Source: Bartonella bacilliformis Ver097 (GTDB lineage: Bacteria; Pseudomonadota; Alphaproteobacteria; Rhizobiales; Rhizobiaceae). Taken from it: a stretch of 64,000 bases of DNA. The stretch lies in the NCBI RefSeq assembly GCF_000709795.1, contig NZ_KL503805.1, positions 62,001 through 126,000 of the forward strand. The letters run 5' to 3'. How positions within the stretch are numbered: the first letter of the stretch is position 1; each line of letters opens with the position of its first letter. This document shows positions 29,820 to 41,137 of this stretch, one piece after another. The notes below the pieces were generated by a model. The model worked only from the letters and a program-made list of their open reading frames with translations, was not told where the DNA came from and did no database searches. The translations under genes were made by a program, and so were the position numbers.

Positions 29820-30070
29820 GTAACAAAGAATCTTTCTGCTTTATCGGCAAAATAATAAGCAATTTTTGCAAAATTTAAATGAAAATACGATCTTCATTAT
29901 AATCTGAAAAAATTATTGTTAACACTAAAGGTAAGAAAATCCTTATTAAGAGATTAATCGCAACTTTACATAAAGAAGATGAAATCATTATTCCATCTCT
30001 TTATAGTATTTTATAGTAGATGGGTATTTTTAGAAATACTCCCAAATATTCAAATAAAAGTTATAAAAAT
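29820..30070 (+). pseudogene. Decayed fragment of an aspartate aminotransferase gene (aatA-like)
   Basis: This non-coding stretch aligns with the interior of the intact aatA just downstream (roughly its residues 62-151, bases 30362-30630). In the best part, 29859-30004, I count about 109 identical bases in 147 aligned columns, with one single-base deletion near 29904. The conceptual peptide reads AIFAKFK...KIIVNTKGKK...LIATLHKEDEIIIPSLY against AISAKFK...[10 protein letters not shown]...[17 protein letters not shown]. In-frame stops occur at 29853-29858, 29880-29882 and 30014-30019. No start, N-terminus or lysine-bearing half remains. It looks like the relic of a tandem duplicate. Confidence 0.85.
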
Positions 30071-30148
30071 TACCATAAAATAAAATTTTCTAAGAGTTTT
30101 CTTGCAGTTTTTTATGACTTACGACATACTCTTCCATAATTACATTAA

Positions 30149-31381
<1,233 letters not shown>

Positions 31382-32119
31382 AAAATCCTCAATCATCATT
31401 TTGGAATTTTAGTTTCTCCTAAGATGCCGATATTTATATCAATTGAATGAAGGGGATGAAGAGAACATAAATTTGTTCTAAAAACCTGATATAAAAGAGA
31501 ATTGTATGAGATCATGTGATCATAGCCAACATCACAGTAATTTTTTTGAGAACCTTATTAAATTGGTGATGCACTTAAATTCGTGATGCACTGGCAATGC
31601 ACACAAATGATACTCTCATATACATACTTCTGTTTGCTATTTTGGGCTTAAATATATTCCTGCAAAAGTAAAGATTTTTGGATTTATTGTTATCACATTA
31701 ACTGAATAAAAAATAAGCAAAAGCCTACCAATCAAAGAGAACCTATAATTGCCCAATAGATAAATCCTCTGATAAAAAACTATTGGTATTACTGAATAGA
31801 TTATAAAGCTGGCTATTCTATTCATTTAATCTGTAATATTTGGAAGTGTCTCATTTTCTCTTATAAAGACTTAATCTTAACCAACGTGGATATTGATAAT
31901 TTTGTTATTTTTCATTGATTTTCATCAAGTCTCAATACTTAAAAAAATTGCCGAATATCCCTAAAACTTTATTTTTTTCTTTATTATTATCTACCATATT
32001 TCATTTTTTAAAAATCTTCGCAAAAACTAAAAAAGATCATAATAGAAAACTTAGGCAGGTCTCTTAAATAGCTACATGAATATTCTATATTTTTGTAAAT
32101 AATTGGTTCACCCACTTCA
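31382..32119. other. 738-base AT-rich gap with a short direct repeat
   Basis: No gene is recognised. GTGATGCACT occurs twice, 17 bases apart (31566-31575 and 31583-31592), followed by a related AATGCAC. A minus-strand 62-codon frame at 31637-31825 is hydrophobic but unsupported. Confidence 0.5.
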
Positions 32120-33049
32120 TTAAAAAGACCATTTGCGTGCTTTTAAAAAAATATAATCTCGAAAAACGTTCAGCTTTGCTGAATTTCTTAAAGCATCAGG
32201 ATAACAAAAGAAAGTATCAAAGGAAGGGATATCAGTCATATCAGGAAAGAGTCGCACAAATTTTTCATCATTATTTACAATATAATCAGGAAGTACAGCG
32301 ATACCAAGATTGCTCATCAGTGCATTTTTAATAGAAACAATATTATTAATTTGTAATACTGGAGTACGTAGAGAACCGTTACTTCTCCCTGCCCTTTCCA
32401 ACCAATTCAGACCAGATAAATAAGGCGGAACCGTTTCACCGAATGAAATAATACGATGTACATCTAAATCAGACAATTTTTCTGGCTTGCCATAACGTAC
32501 AATATAATCTTCTGAAGCATAAACATGCATATGAACTGTAAACAATTTTCTTTGGATAAGATCAGGCTGTTGAGGTTGATGTAATCGAACAGCACAGTCG
32601 GCATCACGCATAGTCAAATCAAGCGCTTTATCATCAAGTAAGATCTGAATCCGCATATCAGGGTAAAGGTTAAGGAATTCAGGTATACACTCCGCAACCC
32701 ATTTTGCTCCCATTCCAAAGGTTGATGTAACACGTAAACGCCCTGCTGGCTTTTCGCGGCTTTCAGTTAACTGTGAGCGTGCATTTTCAAGTTTTATCAA
32801 AACATCATGAGCCGTGCGGTAAAGAATTTCACCCTGCTCTGTTAAAATTAAACCACGTGCATGACGCTGAAACAAAGGAGCACCGACATCCTGTTCTAAA
32901 GCTGCAATCTGTCTTGAGATTGCTGATTGAGATAAATGCAGTCTTTGAGCTGCATGCGTAAAAGATCCTGCCTCTGCTGCAGCATGAAAAACCCTTAACT
33001 TATCCCAATCTAATGGTGGCGCCACAATCTTTTCTCCATTTTTTGGCAT
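32120..33049 (-). CDS. lsrB: LysR-family transcriptional regulator, LsrB/VtlR type
   Basis: The 309-residue LysR protein has the winged HTH at about 15-73 (LRVFHAAAEAGSFTHAAQRL then LSQSAISRQIAALE) and a substrate-binding domain at about 100-305. The sequence and its place 27 bases downstream of trxB match LsrB of Sinorhizobium and VtlR of Brucella, which control oxidative-stress, LPS and small-RNA genes. Three cysteines are present (121, 152, 282); redox-active cysteines are reported for LsrB, but I cannot confirm equivalence. It is probably cotranscribed with trxB. Confidence 0.88.
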   Translation of the reverse strand: MPKNGEKIVAPPLDWDKLRVFHAAAEAGSFTHAAQRLHLSQSAISRQIAALEQDVGAPLFQRHARGLILTEQGEILYRTAHDVLIKLENARSQLTESREKPAGRLRVTSTFGMGAKWVAECIPEFLNLYPDMRIQILLDDKALDLTMRDADCAVRLHQPQQPDLIQRKLFTVHMHVYASEDYIVRYGKPEKLSDLDVHRIISFGETVPPYLSGLNWLERAGRSNGSLRTPVLQINNIVSIKNALMSNLGIAVLPDYIVNNDEKFVRLFPDMTDIPSFDTFFCYPDALRNSAKLNVFRDYIFLKARKWSF

Positions 33050-33076
33050 TCATTAACAAGCGTCTCTGTAAAACCT

Positions 33077-34030
33077 CTATGTCTGCAAATCTAAAAATCT
33101 CTCTACCTCCAACGCTGCCATACATCCTCTCCCAGCTGCAGTTATAGCTTGACGAAATACATCATCTGCCACATCCCCTGCAGCAAAAACACCAGGAATA
33201 CTCGTTGCTGTTGAATCTGGCTCTGTCCATAAATATCCTCCTGGTTTTTGTTTCAATTGCCCCTTAAACAAAGAAACAACAGGATCATGTCCAATAGCAA
33301 TGAATATTCCTTCTGCATCTACCTTCAATTCTTGATTTGTTTTAACATTTTTAAGACGCACACCTGTCACAACAGAACCAGTTTGCGCATGAGTTTGCAA
33401 ACCAACAATTTCTTCTACAACATGACCCCAAATGATGTGCACATTATTACATAAACGTAACCTATCTTGTAAAATTTTTTCTGCTGTAAAATGATCACGC
33501 CGATGAACCACAACCACTTTTTTAGCTAAGCGCGATAAATAAAGTGCTTCTTCAACGGCTCTATTTCCACCACCGACAACAATAACTTCCTTATCACGAT
33601 AAAAAAAACCGTCACAGGTAGCACAGGCAGAAACACCACCCCCCATAAAAGTCTGCTCACTTTCTAAGCCAAGCCAGCGAGCTTGCGCTCCTGTTGCAAT
33701 AACTAAAGCATCACAACAATATTGCGTTCCTGAATCTCCACACAAAATAAAAGGACGTCTTGATAAGTCAGCTTTTACAATACTGTCATAAATAATCTCT
33801 GTGCCAACATGTTGAGCTTGTTTTTCCATTTGTTCCATCAACCATGGTCCTTGAACAGGCTCAGCAAAACCTGGATAATTTTCAATATCCGTTGTAATTG
33901 TAAGCTGTCCTCCCTGCTGCAATCCCGTAATCAAAACCGGTTTAAGCATTGCTCTCGCCGCATAAATTGCCGCTGTGTAACCAGCTGGCCCTGAACCAAT
34001 AATAAGAACACGAATATGCGGTCGTTCCAT
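33077..34030 (-). CDS. trxB: Thioredoxin reductase TrxB
   Basis: TrxB passes electrons from NADPH via FAD to thioredoxin. The 317-residue protein has the FAD loop GSGPAGYTAA at 12-21, the redox pair Cys136/Cys139 in SACATCDGFF, the NADPH loop VGGGNRAVEEA and the C-terminal FAD motif PGVFAAGDVAD. I choose the ATG at 34030 because AGGGATTTC precedes it and the family starts just before the FAD strand; an upstream in-frame ATG at 34054 would add eight residues. lsrB follows after 27 bases. Confidence 0.96.
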   Translation of the reverse strand: MERPHIRVLIIGSGPAGYTAAIYAARAMLKPVLITGLQQGGQLTITTDIENYPGFAEPVQGPWLMEQMEKQAQHVGTEIIYDSIVKADLSRRPFILCGDSGTQYCCDALVIATGAQARWLGLESEQTFMGGGVSACATCDGFFYRDKEVIVVGGGNRAVEEALYLSRLAKKVVVVHRRDHFTAEKILQDRLRLCNNVHIIWGHVVEEIVGLQTHAQTGSVVTGVRLKNVKTNQELKVDAEGIFIAIGHDPVVSLFKGQLKQKPGGYLWTEPDSTATSIPGVFAAGDVADDVFRQAITAAGRGCMAALEVERFLDLQT

Positions 34031-34277
34031 GAAATCCCTTTCTTTTTCGGGCATTTATACTTATAAATTGTGGTGATATGCATCCTTTTAAAATACTTTT
34101 TAAAAACATAGATTATGGTGTACTGATATTTTTTTCAAGCTTCGCTAAAAGGCCAATTGCTAATTCACCACAGCTTGCTTAGTATAAAAGTTAATTTTTT
34201 ACTTTAGAAGCATTCAATATGTAAATTCTAATAAGCATAAAATTACAAACAAAAATAAAAAGAGATAGGAAACGATC

Positions 34278-35723
34278 ATTCTTCAATTTGTTATTAATGT
34301 CTGCGCACGTTTTGCATTAATCATGGGAGTAACCATGATTCTGCCAGCTCTTATAGATTTGCGTGATGGCAGCCAAAATTGGACAGCTTTTCTTTACCCC
34401 TGTACTATAACCACCATGTTAGCAACGCTAATCCTTTTAGCAACCAGGGGAGCTACCTGCCGTTTTTCAGCACGGCTCGGCTTCACGCTGACTGCTTGTC
34501 TTTGGCTAACAGGAAGTATAGTAGGTGCTCTACCTCTTTATCTCTCTCCTCTTTCGCTTTCACTAGCAGAAGCAATTTTTGAATCTGTTTCTGGAATTAC
34601 AACAACTGGCTCTACGGTTATTACTGGCCTTGATAATTTATCACGAAGTATCTTGTTATGGCGTTCTCTTATGTGCTGGATTGGAGGTATTGGCTTTATC
34701 GGCTTAGCCTTGCTCCTTTTGCCTTCACTGCGTGTTGGAGGAATACAGCTCTTTCATATGGAATCATCAGACAAATCTGAAAAAATATTGCCGCGTATCA
34801 ACCAAATCGCCAATGGAATTATCATCGCATACGTTGGACTAACTCTCGCTTGCATCTTCTCCTATTTTGCTGCTGGTATGACTTTATTTGATGCTATAAA
34901 TCACGCAATGACCACAATAGCAACAGCTGGATTTTCAACCCATGATGCCTCCTTTGGCTATTTTTCTAATAAACCAGCTATCTTGGTAGTCTCTACAATC
35001 TTTATGTTGCTTTCCGCCTTGCCTTTTGTGCTATATATTAAATTACTGTTTCCTAGCTCTTCAAAACGCTCTATCGATCCACAAATTATCGTTTTTCTTA
35101 ATATTGTTTTCCTTTTTAGCTTTTCTCTAGCAGTATGGTTACGATTTAATGACCATCTCTCCTTTCATCAAATTTTTCTTGATGTCATTTTTCACCTTAC
35201 ATCAATCATCACCACAACCGGCTATAGTGCTCAAAACTATCAGCTTTGGGGCCCCTTCGCACTTGGTCTTTTCTTTATTCTTTCTTTTACAGGAGGATGT
35301 GCTGGTTCTACCTCTGGCGGTATAAAAATTAACCGCCTTATTATCCTTTGGCGTATTGCACAAACAAATATGGCAAAACTTCTCTCTCCTAATGCAGTTG
35401 TAAAAGTTCGCTACGACAATTCAAATATATCAAACGATCTTGCCCAATCAGTCTTACTTTTTGTCTGCCTTTACATGTTCTGCCTTCTTATCGGCACTGT
35501 ACTGCTTCTCTTTACTGGACTTGATTTTATTTCTTCTTTTACAGGTGTTTTAACAGCACTTTCAAATATTGGTCCAGGTTTTGGAGATATTATTGGCCCT
35601 ATTGGTAATTTTTCGACAATTAACGATAATGCCCTATGGATTTTGAGTTTTTTAATGCTGGCAGGCCGTCTTGAAATCATAACCATATTTATTCTTCTCA
35701 CCCCTGCCTTTTGGAACGAATAA
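34278..35723 (+). CDS. trkH: Potassium uptake protein TrkH, possible ATT start
   Basis: TrkH is the membrane pore of the Trk potassium system, gated by TrkA. The protein is polytopic with four pore-loop repeats carrying selectivity glycines (SGITTTGSTV, IATAGFSTHD, ITTTGYSAQN, LSNIGPGFGD). From ATG 34323 it has 466 residues and a clipped first helix. The frame stays open upstream to TAG at 34263-34266, and the extra residues complete the usual first helix. The only good ribosome-binding site, AGGA at 34267-34270, sits 7 bases before an ATT at 34278 (481 residues). ATG 34335 is another candidate, with GGAG upstream. Confidence 0.88.
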   Translation: MLQFVINVCARFALIMGVTMILPALIDLRDGSQNWTAFLYPCTITTMLATLILLATRGATCRFSARLGFTLTACLWLTGSIVGALPLYLSPLSLSLAEAIFESVSGITTTGSTVITGLDNLSRSILLWRSLMCWIGGIGFIGLALLLLPSLRVGGIQLFHMESSDKSEKILPRINQIANGIIIAYVGLTLACIFSYFAAGMTLFDAINHAMTTIATAGFSTHDASFGYFSNKPAILVVSTIFMLLSALPFVLYIKLLFPSSSKRSIDPQIIVFLNIVFLFSFSLAVWLRFNDHLSFHQIFLDVIFHLTSIITTTGYSAQNYQLWGPFALGLFFILSFTGGCAGSTSGGIKINRLIILWRIAQTNMAKLLSPNAVVKVRYDNSNISNDLAQSVLLFVCLYMFCLLIGTVLLLFTGLDFISSFTGVLTALSNIGPGFGDIIGPIGNFSTINDNALWILSFLMLAGRLEIITIFILLTPAFWNE

Positions 35724-35929
35724 TTTTAATATATTGAAGTTTAACTCTCATAGGGAAAAACTATATACCATACCTCGTCTTAGGTGCATTTACCACCAAA
35801 GATTAGATTCCTCTTTCACAAAGGTAAATACTAATTAAATAATTAAAGGCTTCTGAATAACTCTGAAAATTTATAAAATTCACTACCTACCATCTCATGA
35901 TACCCTGTTTAACTCTACACAGGTCATTC

Positions 35930-36988
35930 TTAAAGCATTTTTGCAGCAAATATTTTTTCATAAACAGCACCAATTTCAGCTGCTTCTTTTTCTAAAGGAA
36001 AATGAGTACGAACGTGAGCTAGAGCTCTTTTCCCTGTTGCAAATGTTTTGTCTAAATCAGCAAAATAAGGTTCAATGGCTTCCGTGAAAACCAATGCGTT
36101 CAATTCTTTAACAACCGTCCCTGTTCCCTCTACAACCAATTTTTCATAAATACCTGCATCACTGGTTACTACAGCTGTTTGTGATGCCATTGCCTCCAAA
36201 GGTGTCAAACCAAAACCCTCTGTGCGTGAGGGTGCTACATAAAGTGACATACGACAATACCATAGAGGCGTATCCAATATTTCACCCAGCATAATAATGC
36301 GATCATTTAAGCCAGCAGCAGCAATCTTTCGATGTAATTCTTTTTCAAAATCACAGTGTTGCATTGTCGTACGACCAGCAATAATTGCTGTCCAATCAGG
36401 ATAGCGTGGTAGTAATGCTAACATTGCATCTACAAACAGATCAGTACCCTTCAAATAGCGGATACGTCCAAAACATCCTACCGCATACTTACCTGGCAAA
36501 CCAGTCGCTGAAAAATAATCAGCAGCAGTTTTTGGGGGTGAAAAATTTTCAAGATTTACTCCATGTTTGATAACTGTATAGGGAACATCTAGATAAGTTC
36601 CAACACGTGGACTAACGGCAATAACTTCATCCATGCGACGTATCAACCATCTTGTGGAAAATTTATGATGACGCTCAGAGGCGGATGTAAAGACGAGCCT
36701 AAGCTTCATGCGCAAAACATCCCGTAGAAAAACTCCAACCAGCATCTCTATATTACGCCGTGCATGCCATATACGAAATAATTTTCCTGCTGGACTTTTC
36801 CAAAGCCCGAAAATATCTCTTACACGAAGAGTGGGTAAACTTTTTGGTAAACCTACTCCAAAAGAGGATATCCGTATACCCTGTTTCCGTTGCAAAGGAA
36901 TAAGCTGAATGACTGTCGACTTTACCCCTGATAAACGCTTTTTAAAGTGAGGAACAATAATATCAGTTTCTTCTAGAGATACATGCAT
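35930..36988 (-). CDS. lpsB: LPS core glycosyltransferase, GT4 family (LpsB/LpcC-like)
   Basis: The 352-residue GT-B enzyme has the family-4 C-terminal domain: GCFGRIRYLKGTDLFVDAM, then the EX7E motif in SRTEGFGLTPLEAMAS. It fits the rhizobial LpsB/LpcC mannosyltransferase that builds the lipopolysaccharide core at the cytoplasmic face of the inner membrane. In rhizobia lpsB lies next to greA in the lsrB-trxB neighbourhood, as here. It starts six bases after the greA stop, so they are probably cotranscribed. The sugar donor is inferred from homology. Confidence 0.85.
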   Translation of the reverse strand: MHVSLEETDIIVPHFKKRLSGVKSTVIQLIPLQRKQGIRISSFGVGLPKSLPTLRVRDIFGLWKSPAGKLFRIWHARRNIEMLVGVFLRDVLRMKLRLVFTSASERHHKFSTRWLIRRMDEVIAVSPRVGTYLDVPYTVIKHGVNLENFSPPKTAADYFSATGLPGKYAVGCFGRIRYLKGTDLFVDAMLALLPRYPDWTAIIAGRTTMQHCDFEKELHRKIAAAGLNDRIIMLGEILDTPLWYCRMSLYVAPSRTEGFGLTPLEAMASQTAVVTSDAGIYEKLVVEGTGTVVKELNALVFTEAIEPYFADLDKTFATGKRALAHVRTHFPLEKEAAEIGAVYEKIFAAKML

Positions 36989-36994
36989 GATAAC

Positions 36995-37468
36995 TCAGAT
37001 ATACTGAATTTTAATAATCTCATAATTATGCGCTCCCCCTGGTGCATTTACCTCAATAACATCACCCTCTTCCTTGCCGATAAGTGCACGTGCAATAGGC
37101 GAAGAAATAGAGATTTTACCAATTTTTACATCAGCTTCTTGATCACCAACAATCTGATATACTTTTTTCTCTTCAGTATCCTCATTTAAAAGCTTGACAG
37201 TAGCACCAAATTTAATCTGGTTCCCTGAAAGGCGTGAAACATCAATAACCTCTGCCCGTGCGATATAATCTTCAAGCTCATTGATACGCCCCTCATTATA
37301 ACTTTGCGCTTCCTTGGCAGCATGATATTCAGCATTTTCTGATAAATCACCATGTGCACGTGCTTCAGAGATTGCTTCAATAATCCGTGGACGTTCTTGC
37401 TGTTGGCGCCAACGCAACTCCTCTTTAAGAGTTTCAAAACCAGCTGTAGTCATTGGCACTTTTTCCAT
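36995..37468 (-). CDS. greA: Transcription elongation factor GreA
   Basis: GreA rescues backtracked RNA polymerase by stimulating transcript cleavage. The 157-residue protein has the N-terminal coiled coil with the acidic tip [18 protein letters not shown] and a C-terminal FKBP-like domain ([18 protein letters not shown]). I choose the ATG at 37468 ([14 protein letters not shown]), which gives the normal family length and follows AGGGATGGATC; a longer frame upstream is not needed. Confidence 0.96.
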
Positions 37469-37735
37469 GATCCATCCCTTTCTTTTACACGGAAAGTTTT
37501 TGAAAATATAAAAAACGGCTTCCAGGATAACCTCTGGAACCTGAAAATTACAATCATCTTCACTATATAGAGCAGTCCTCTCATTTTCCATAGAAAAAAT
37601 GAATGAAGAGCATACGCTACCCTCTAAATATTAAAGATAATTTATATATTAAGTTCTAAAATTAAATTTTATCATAACGTAAACAAAAAACGTGATTCAA
37701 AAGTAAGTTTATACAAAAAATTTTATGAGGGGAAA

Positions 37736-38110
37736 ATGAAAAAATTAATGGGTCTTTTTATATTCAGCTCCCTTTTTTTAATAACAACAGTAAGCCACGC
37801 TGTACATGCCATTGCAACAAAAAATCTTAATTTTAGAGCAGGACCAAGTACTCAATATACGATTCATGGTTTGATTCCTGCAGGTCAAGCCATATTTGTC
37901 CAAAATTGCAAAGGTAATTGGTGCCAAATTTATTATGACTCACGAACAGGCTGGGCATCAGCATATTATCTTTCATTTAAAGATGGAAATGATCTTTATC
38001 ATGCATATACTACACTATCAACCGAAGCACTCATTATAACAACAAATAAGGTAGCCCGTGATAAACGCAGTAACGATCACTCTGTTCAACACAACCATTG
38101 CTCGCCTTAA
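37736..38110 (+). CDS. Exported bacterial SH3-domain protein
   Basis: The 124-residue product begins with a signal peptide (about 1-22, ending SHA) and then an SH3b/SH3_3 domain at about 25-80: ATKNLNFRAGPSTQYTIHGL and GWASAYYLSF. Such domains often bind peptidoglycan or mediate periplasmic contacts. The last 40 residues are unstructured and His/Asn-rich. A GAGGGG site precedes the ATG. No enzyme domain is present; the precise role is unknown. Confidence 0.85.
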   Translation: MKKLMGLFIFSSLFLITTVSHAVHAIATKNLNFRAGPSTQYTIHGLIPAGQAIFVQNCKGNWCQIYYDSRTGWASAYYLSFKDGNDLYHAYTTLSTEALIITTNKVARDKRSNDHSVQHNHCSP

Positions 38111-38344
38111 CATTGAAACGACGTCATTCTAAATCTTGATGATATTCCACGATCTATAAGAAATAATAGCTGTCAATTACGAAAACTTTCATAAAAAGAA
38201 ACAAAAATTGCTATATTACATCTCAATAATAGACCGTACACACACGCTAATAAAACTGAAAACCTCTTGTAATAACTAGTAGTATATTCGAAATTACAGC
38301 ATGAGAATCCCTTTTATCTTTTTTATAATATAAATGTTCCTATA

Positions 38345-40687
38345 ATGTCTTGCAAAGAACCCATAATCACTCCTAAAAAAATCAATAAAGCATCAAAAAC
38401 AGGAAGCTGTGTTTCAGCAGCTGAAAGACTTTTTACCTCTTATTCTCATAATAAAATTGCAGAACCTAATATCTCTCGCAAAATCACAAATGTCCCTATA
38501 TCTCAAGAGATCATGACAGAGAAAGGAGTTACAGCAACTGTTGAAGCTCTTTCTGCACTCATTGCATCAGAGAATCCTCTTGTAAAAAATGGGGAATTAT
38601 GGACACCCCATCGTCCCATTCGTCCTGAAAAATCTGAAAGCGGCACCCCATTTCAAATTAAGGCTCCCTTTGAGCCTGCAGGTGATCAACCTACAGCCAT
38701 TGAAACTCTCGTTGAAGGAATAAAGAAAAATGAGCGCACTCAGGTACTTTTGGGTGTCACGGGTTCAGGTAAAACCTACACAATGGCCAAAATCATTGAA
38801 ATAACACAACGCCCCGCGTTAATTCTAGCACCCAATAAAACTCTGGCAGCACAACTTTACGGAGAGTTCAAAATTTTTTTTCCCCACAATGCTGTTGAAT
38901 ATTTTGTTTCTTATTATGACTATTATCAACCAGAAGCCTATGTTGCACGCTCTGATACTTATATCGAAAAAGAATCCTCTATTAATGAACAAATTGATCG
39001 TATGCGCCACGCCGCAACACGCGCTGTACTTGAACGTGATGATGTCATTATCGTTGCATCTGTATCCTGCATTTATGGTATTGGTTCAGTAGAAACTTAT
39101 ACAGCTATGACCTTCCAAATAAAAAAAGGTGATAGGCTTAATCAACGACAATTATTGGCTGATTTGGTCGCCCAACAATATCAACGACAAGATATAAATT
39201 TCGTTCGTGGTTCTTTCCGTGTTAGAGGTGACACGATCGAAATTTTCCCTGCTCACCTGGAAGACCGTGCTTGGCGTATTTCATTATTTGGTGATGAAGT
39301 TGAAACGATTACTGAATTTGATCCTTTAACGGGGAAAAAAACAGATGATCTCCAATCTGTTAAAATTTATGCCAATTCTCACTATGTAACACCACGACCA
39401 ACATTAAATCAGGCAATTAAATCAATAAAAATGGAATTAGCTGCACGCCTCAACGAATTAAACTCTGCAGATCGTCTTTTAGAAGCACAACGTTTAGAAC
39501 AACGGACAAGATTGGATTTAGAAATGCTGGAAACAATTGGATCTTGCTCCGGAATTGAAAATTACTCACGCTATTTAACAGGACGAAAACCTGGTGCTCC
39601 CCCTCCAACTCTTTTCGAATATATTCCTGATAACGCTCTTGTTTTTATTGATGAAAGCCATGTGACTATTCCGCAAATTAGCGGTATGTATCGAGGTGAT
39701 TTTCGACGAAAAGCCACTCTAGCTGAATACGGATTTCGCTTACCTTCTTGTATGGACAACCGTCCCTTACGCTTTGAAGAATGGGATGCGATGCGCCCAC
39801 AAACTATTGCTGTTTCTGCAACACCTGGCCGCTGGGAAATAGAACAAACATGCGGTACTTTTGCAGAACAGGTCATTCGCCCAACAGGACTTGTTGACCC
39901 TTTAACAGAAATACGTCCAGCACGTACTCAAGTCGACGATGTTGTGCACGAAATTCACACAACAATCAAAAAAGGCTATCGCACATTAGTAACCGTTCTG
40001 ACAAAACGGATAGCTGAAGATTTAACGGAATATCTCCATGAGCAAGGTATTCGTGTTCGTTATATGCATTCTGATATTGATACATTAGAGCGTATTGAAA
40101 TTCTTCGTGACCTACGACTGGGCACCTTTGATGTTTTAATCGGCATCAATTTGCTTCGAGAAGGCTTGGATATTCCAGAATGTGGTTTTGTTGCTATTTT
40201 AGATGCCGATAAAGAAGGCTTTTTGCGTTCAGAGACCTCACTTATTCAAACCATAGGACGAGCTGCTCGTAATGTAGATGGTCGAGTTATCCTTTATGCG
40301 GATACGATAACTGGCTCTATAGAACGAGCCTTGCAAGAAACAAAACGTCGTCGACAAAAACAAATAGACTATAATCAAAAGCATCATATCACACCAACTA
40401 GTGTTAAGAAAAACATCAGTGACATTCTCAATTTAGTTGGTGATAACAACCATATCCGTAAAGATATTCCTAATTTTGTTACACAACAAAACAGAACTGG
40501 TGATACTCTAGCCAACCATATTCAACGTCTTGAAAAATTGATGCGTGAAGCAGCTGCTGATCTTAATTTTGAAGAAGCTGCTCGACTTCGTGATAACATT
40601 AAACAGCTACAGAAAATAGAGCTAACCATTACCGATGATTCATTGGCACAAAATAACCAGAGCTCTACCAATGAAGAGAGAAAATAA
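38345..40687 (+). CDS. uvrB: Excinuclease ABC subunit UvrB
   Basis: UvrB is the DNA-damage-verifying helicase of nucleotide excision repair. The 780-residue protein has Walker A GVTGSGKT near 140, the beta-hairpin region with [11 protein letters not shown], helicase motifs including SATPGRWE and QTIGRAARN, and a C-terminal UVR motif for UvrA/UvrC contact ([20 protein letters not shown]). It carries an N-terminal extension of about 110 residues before the usual [14 protein letters not shown] start, common in rhizobial UvrB and of unknown function. Confidence 0.97.
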   Translation: MSCKEPIITPKKINKASKTGSCVSAAERLFTSYSHNKIAEPNISRKITNVPISQEIMTEKGVTATVEALSALIASENPLVKNGELWTPHRPIRPEKSESGTPFQIKAPFEPAGDQPTAIETLVEGIKKNERTQVLLGVTGSGKTYTMAKIIEITQRPALILAPNKTLAAQLYGEFKIFFPHNAVEYFVSYYDYYQPEAYVARSDTYIEKESSINEQIDRMRHAATRAVLERDDVIIVASVSCIYGIGSVETYTAMTFQIKKGDRLNQRQLLADLVAQQYQRQDINFVRGSFRVRGDTIEIFPAHLEDRAWRISLFGDEVETITEFDPLTGKKTDDLQSVKIYANSHYVTPRPTLNQAIKSIKMELAARLNELNSADRLLEAQRLEQRTRLDLEMLETIGSCSGIENYSRYLTGRKPGAPPPTLFEYIPDNALVFIDESHVTIPQISGMYRGDFRRKATLAEYGFRLPSCMDNRPLRFEEWDAMRPQTIAVSATPGRWEIEQTCGTFAEQVIRPTGLVDPLTEIRPARTQVDDVVHEIHTTIKKGYRTLVTVLTKRIAEDLTEYLHEQGIRVRYMHSDIDTLERIEILRDLRLGTFDVLIGINLLREGLDIPECGFVAILDADKEGFLRSETSLIQTIGRAARNVDGRVILYADTITGSIERALQETKRRRQKQIDYNQKHHITPTSVKKNISDILNLVGDNNHIRKDIPNFVTQQNRTGDTLANHIQRLEKLMREAAADLNFEEAARLRDNIKQLQKIELTITDDSLAQNNQSSTNEERK

Positions 40688-41137
40688 AGAAAATCCTTTA
40701 CAATTATTATTTCCCAATTTTAAGTAGAGATTAATTAAAAGAGAGCATATTTTGACATTAAGCTCACCCACATATATTGTTGTGCATATAATACATGAAG
40801 TGGTTTTATTATCTATTCTTATGAAAAAAACTCAATAAGAAACCATTTTTTATGGATAAAGTTAAATTTTTAAGTATACTAACATTTTTATATAATACCG
40901 AGTTGAAAATAATAGGCACAACATCATTTATATAGAAGCTAAAGCAAATAAAAAACTGCAAAAATGTTATGGGTTCATGAATGCATAATATGTTTAAAAT
41001 CAGATTTGTGCTCTATCTATTCTGTCCTAAGCAGATCCTTGCTCATAATATTGATATTTTCAAAATTGTTCAGATTATATTCAGCTTAATGCGTGTAAAG
41101 TGCATGCAAATATAAACTCATACTAAGGAATGTTGCT
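40688..41137. other. 450-base gap between uvrB and the BA14K gene
   Basis: A promoter-like TTGACA (40753-40758), 17 bases, then TATTGT occurs far upstream of the next gene. No reading frame or terminator follows it directly. It may drive the BA14K gene through a long leader or be chance. Confidence 0.4.

Noticed and set aside
31637-31825. 62-codon hydrophobic minus-strand frame
   Set aside because: No ribosome-binding site or neighbour context; AT-rich DNA readily encodes hydrophobic residues.
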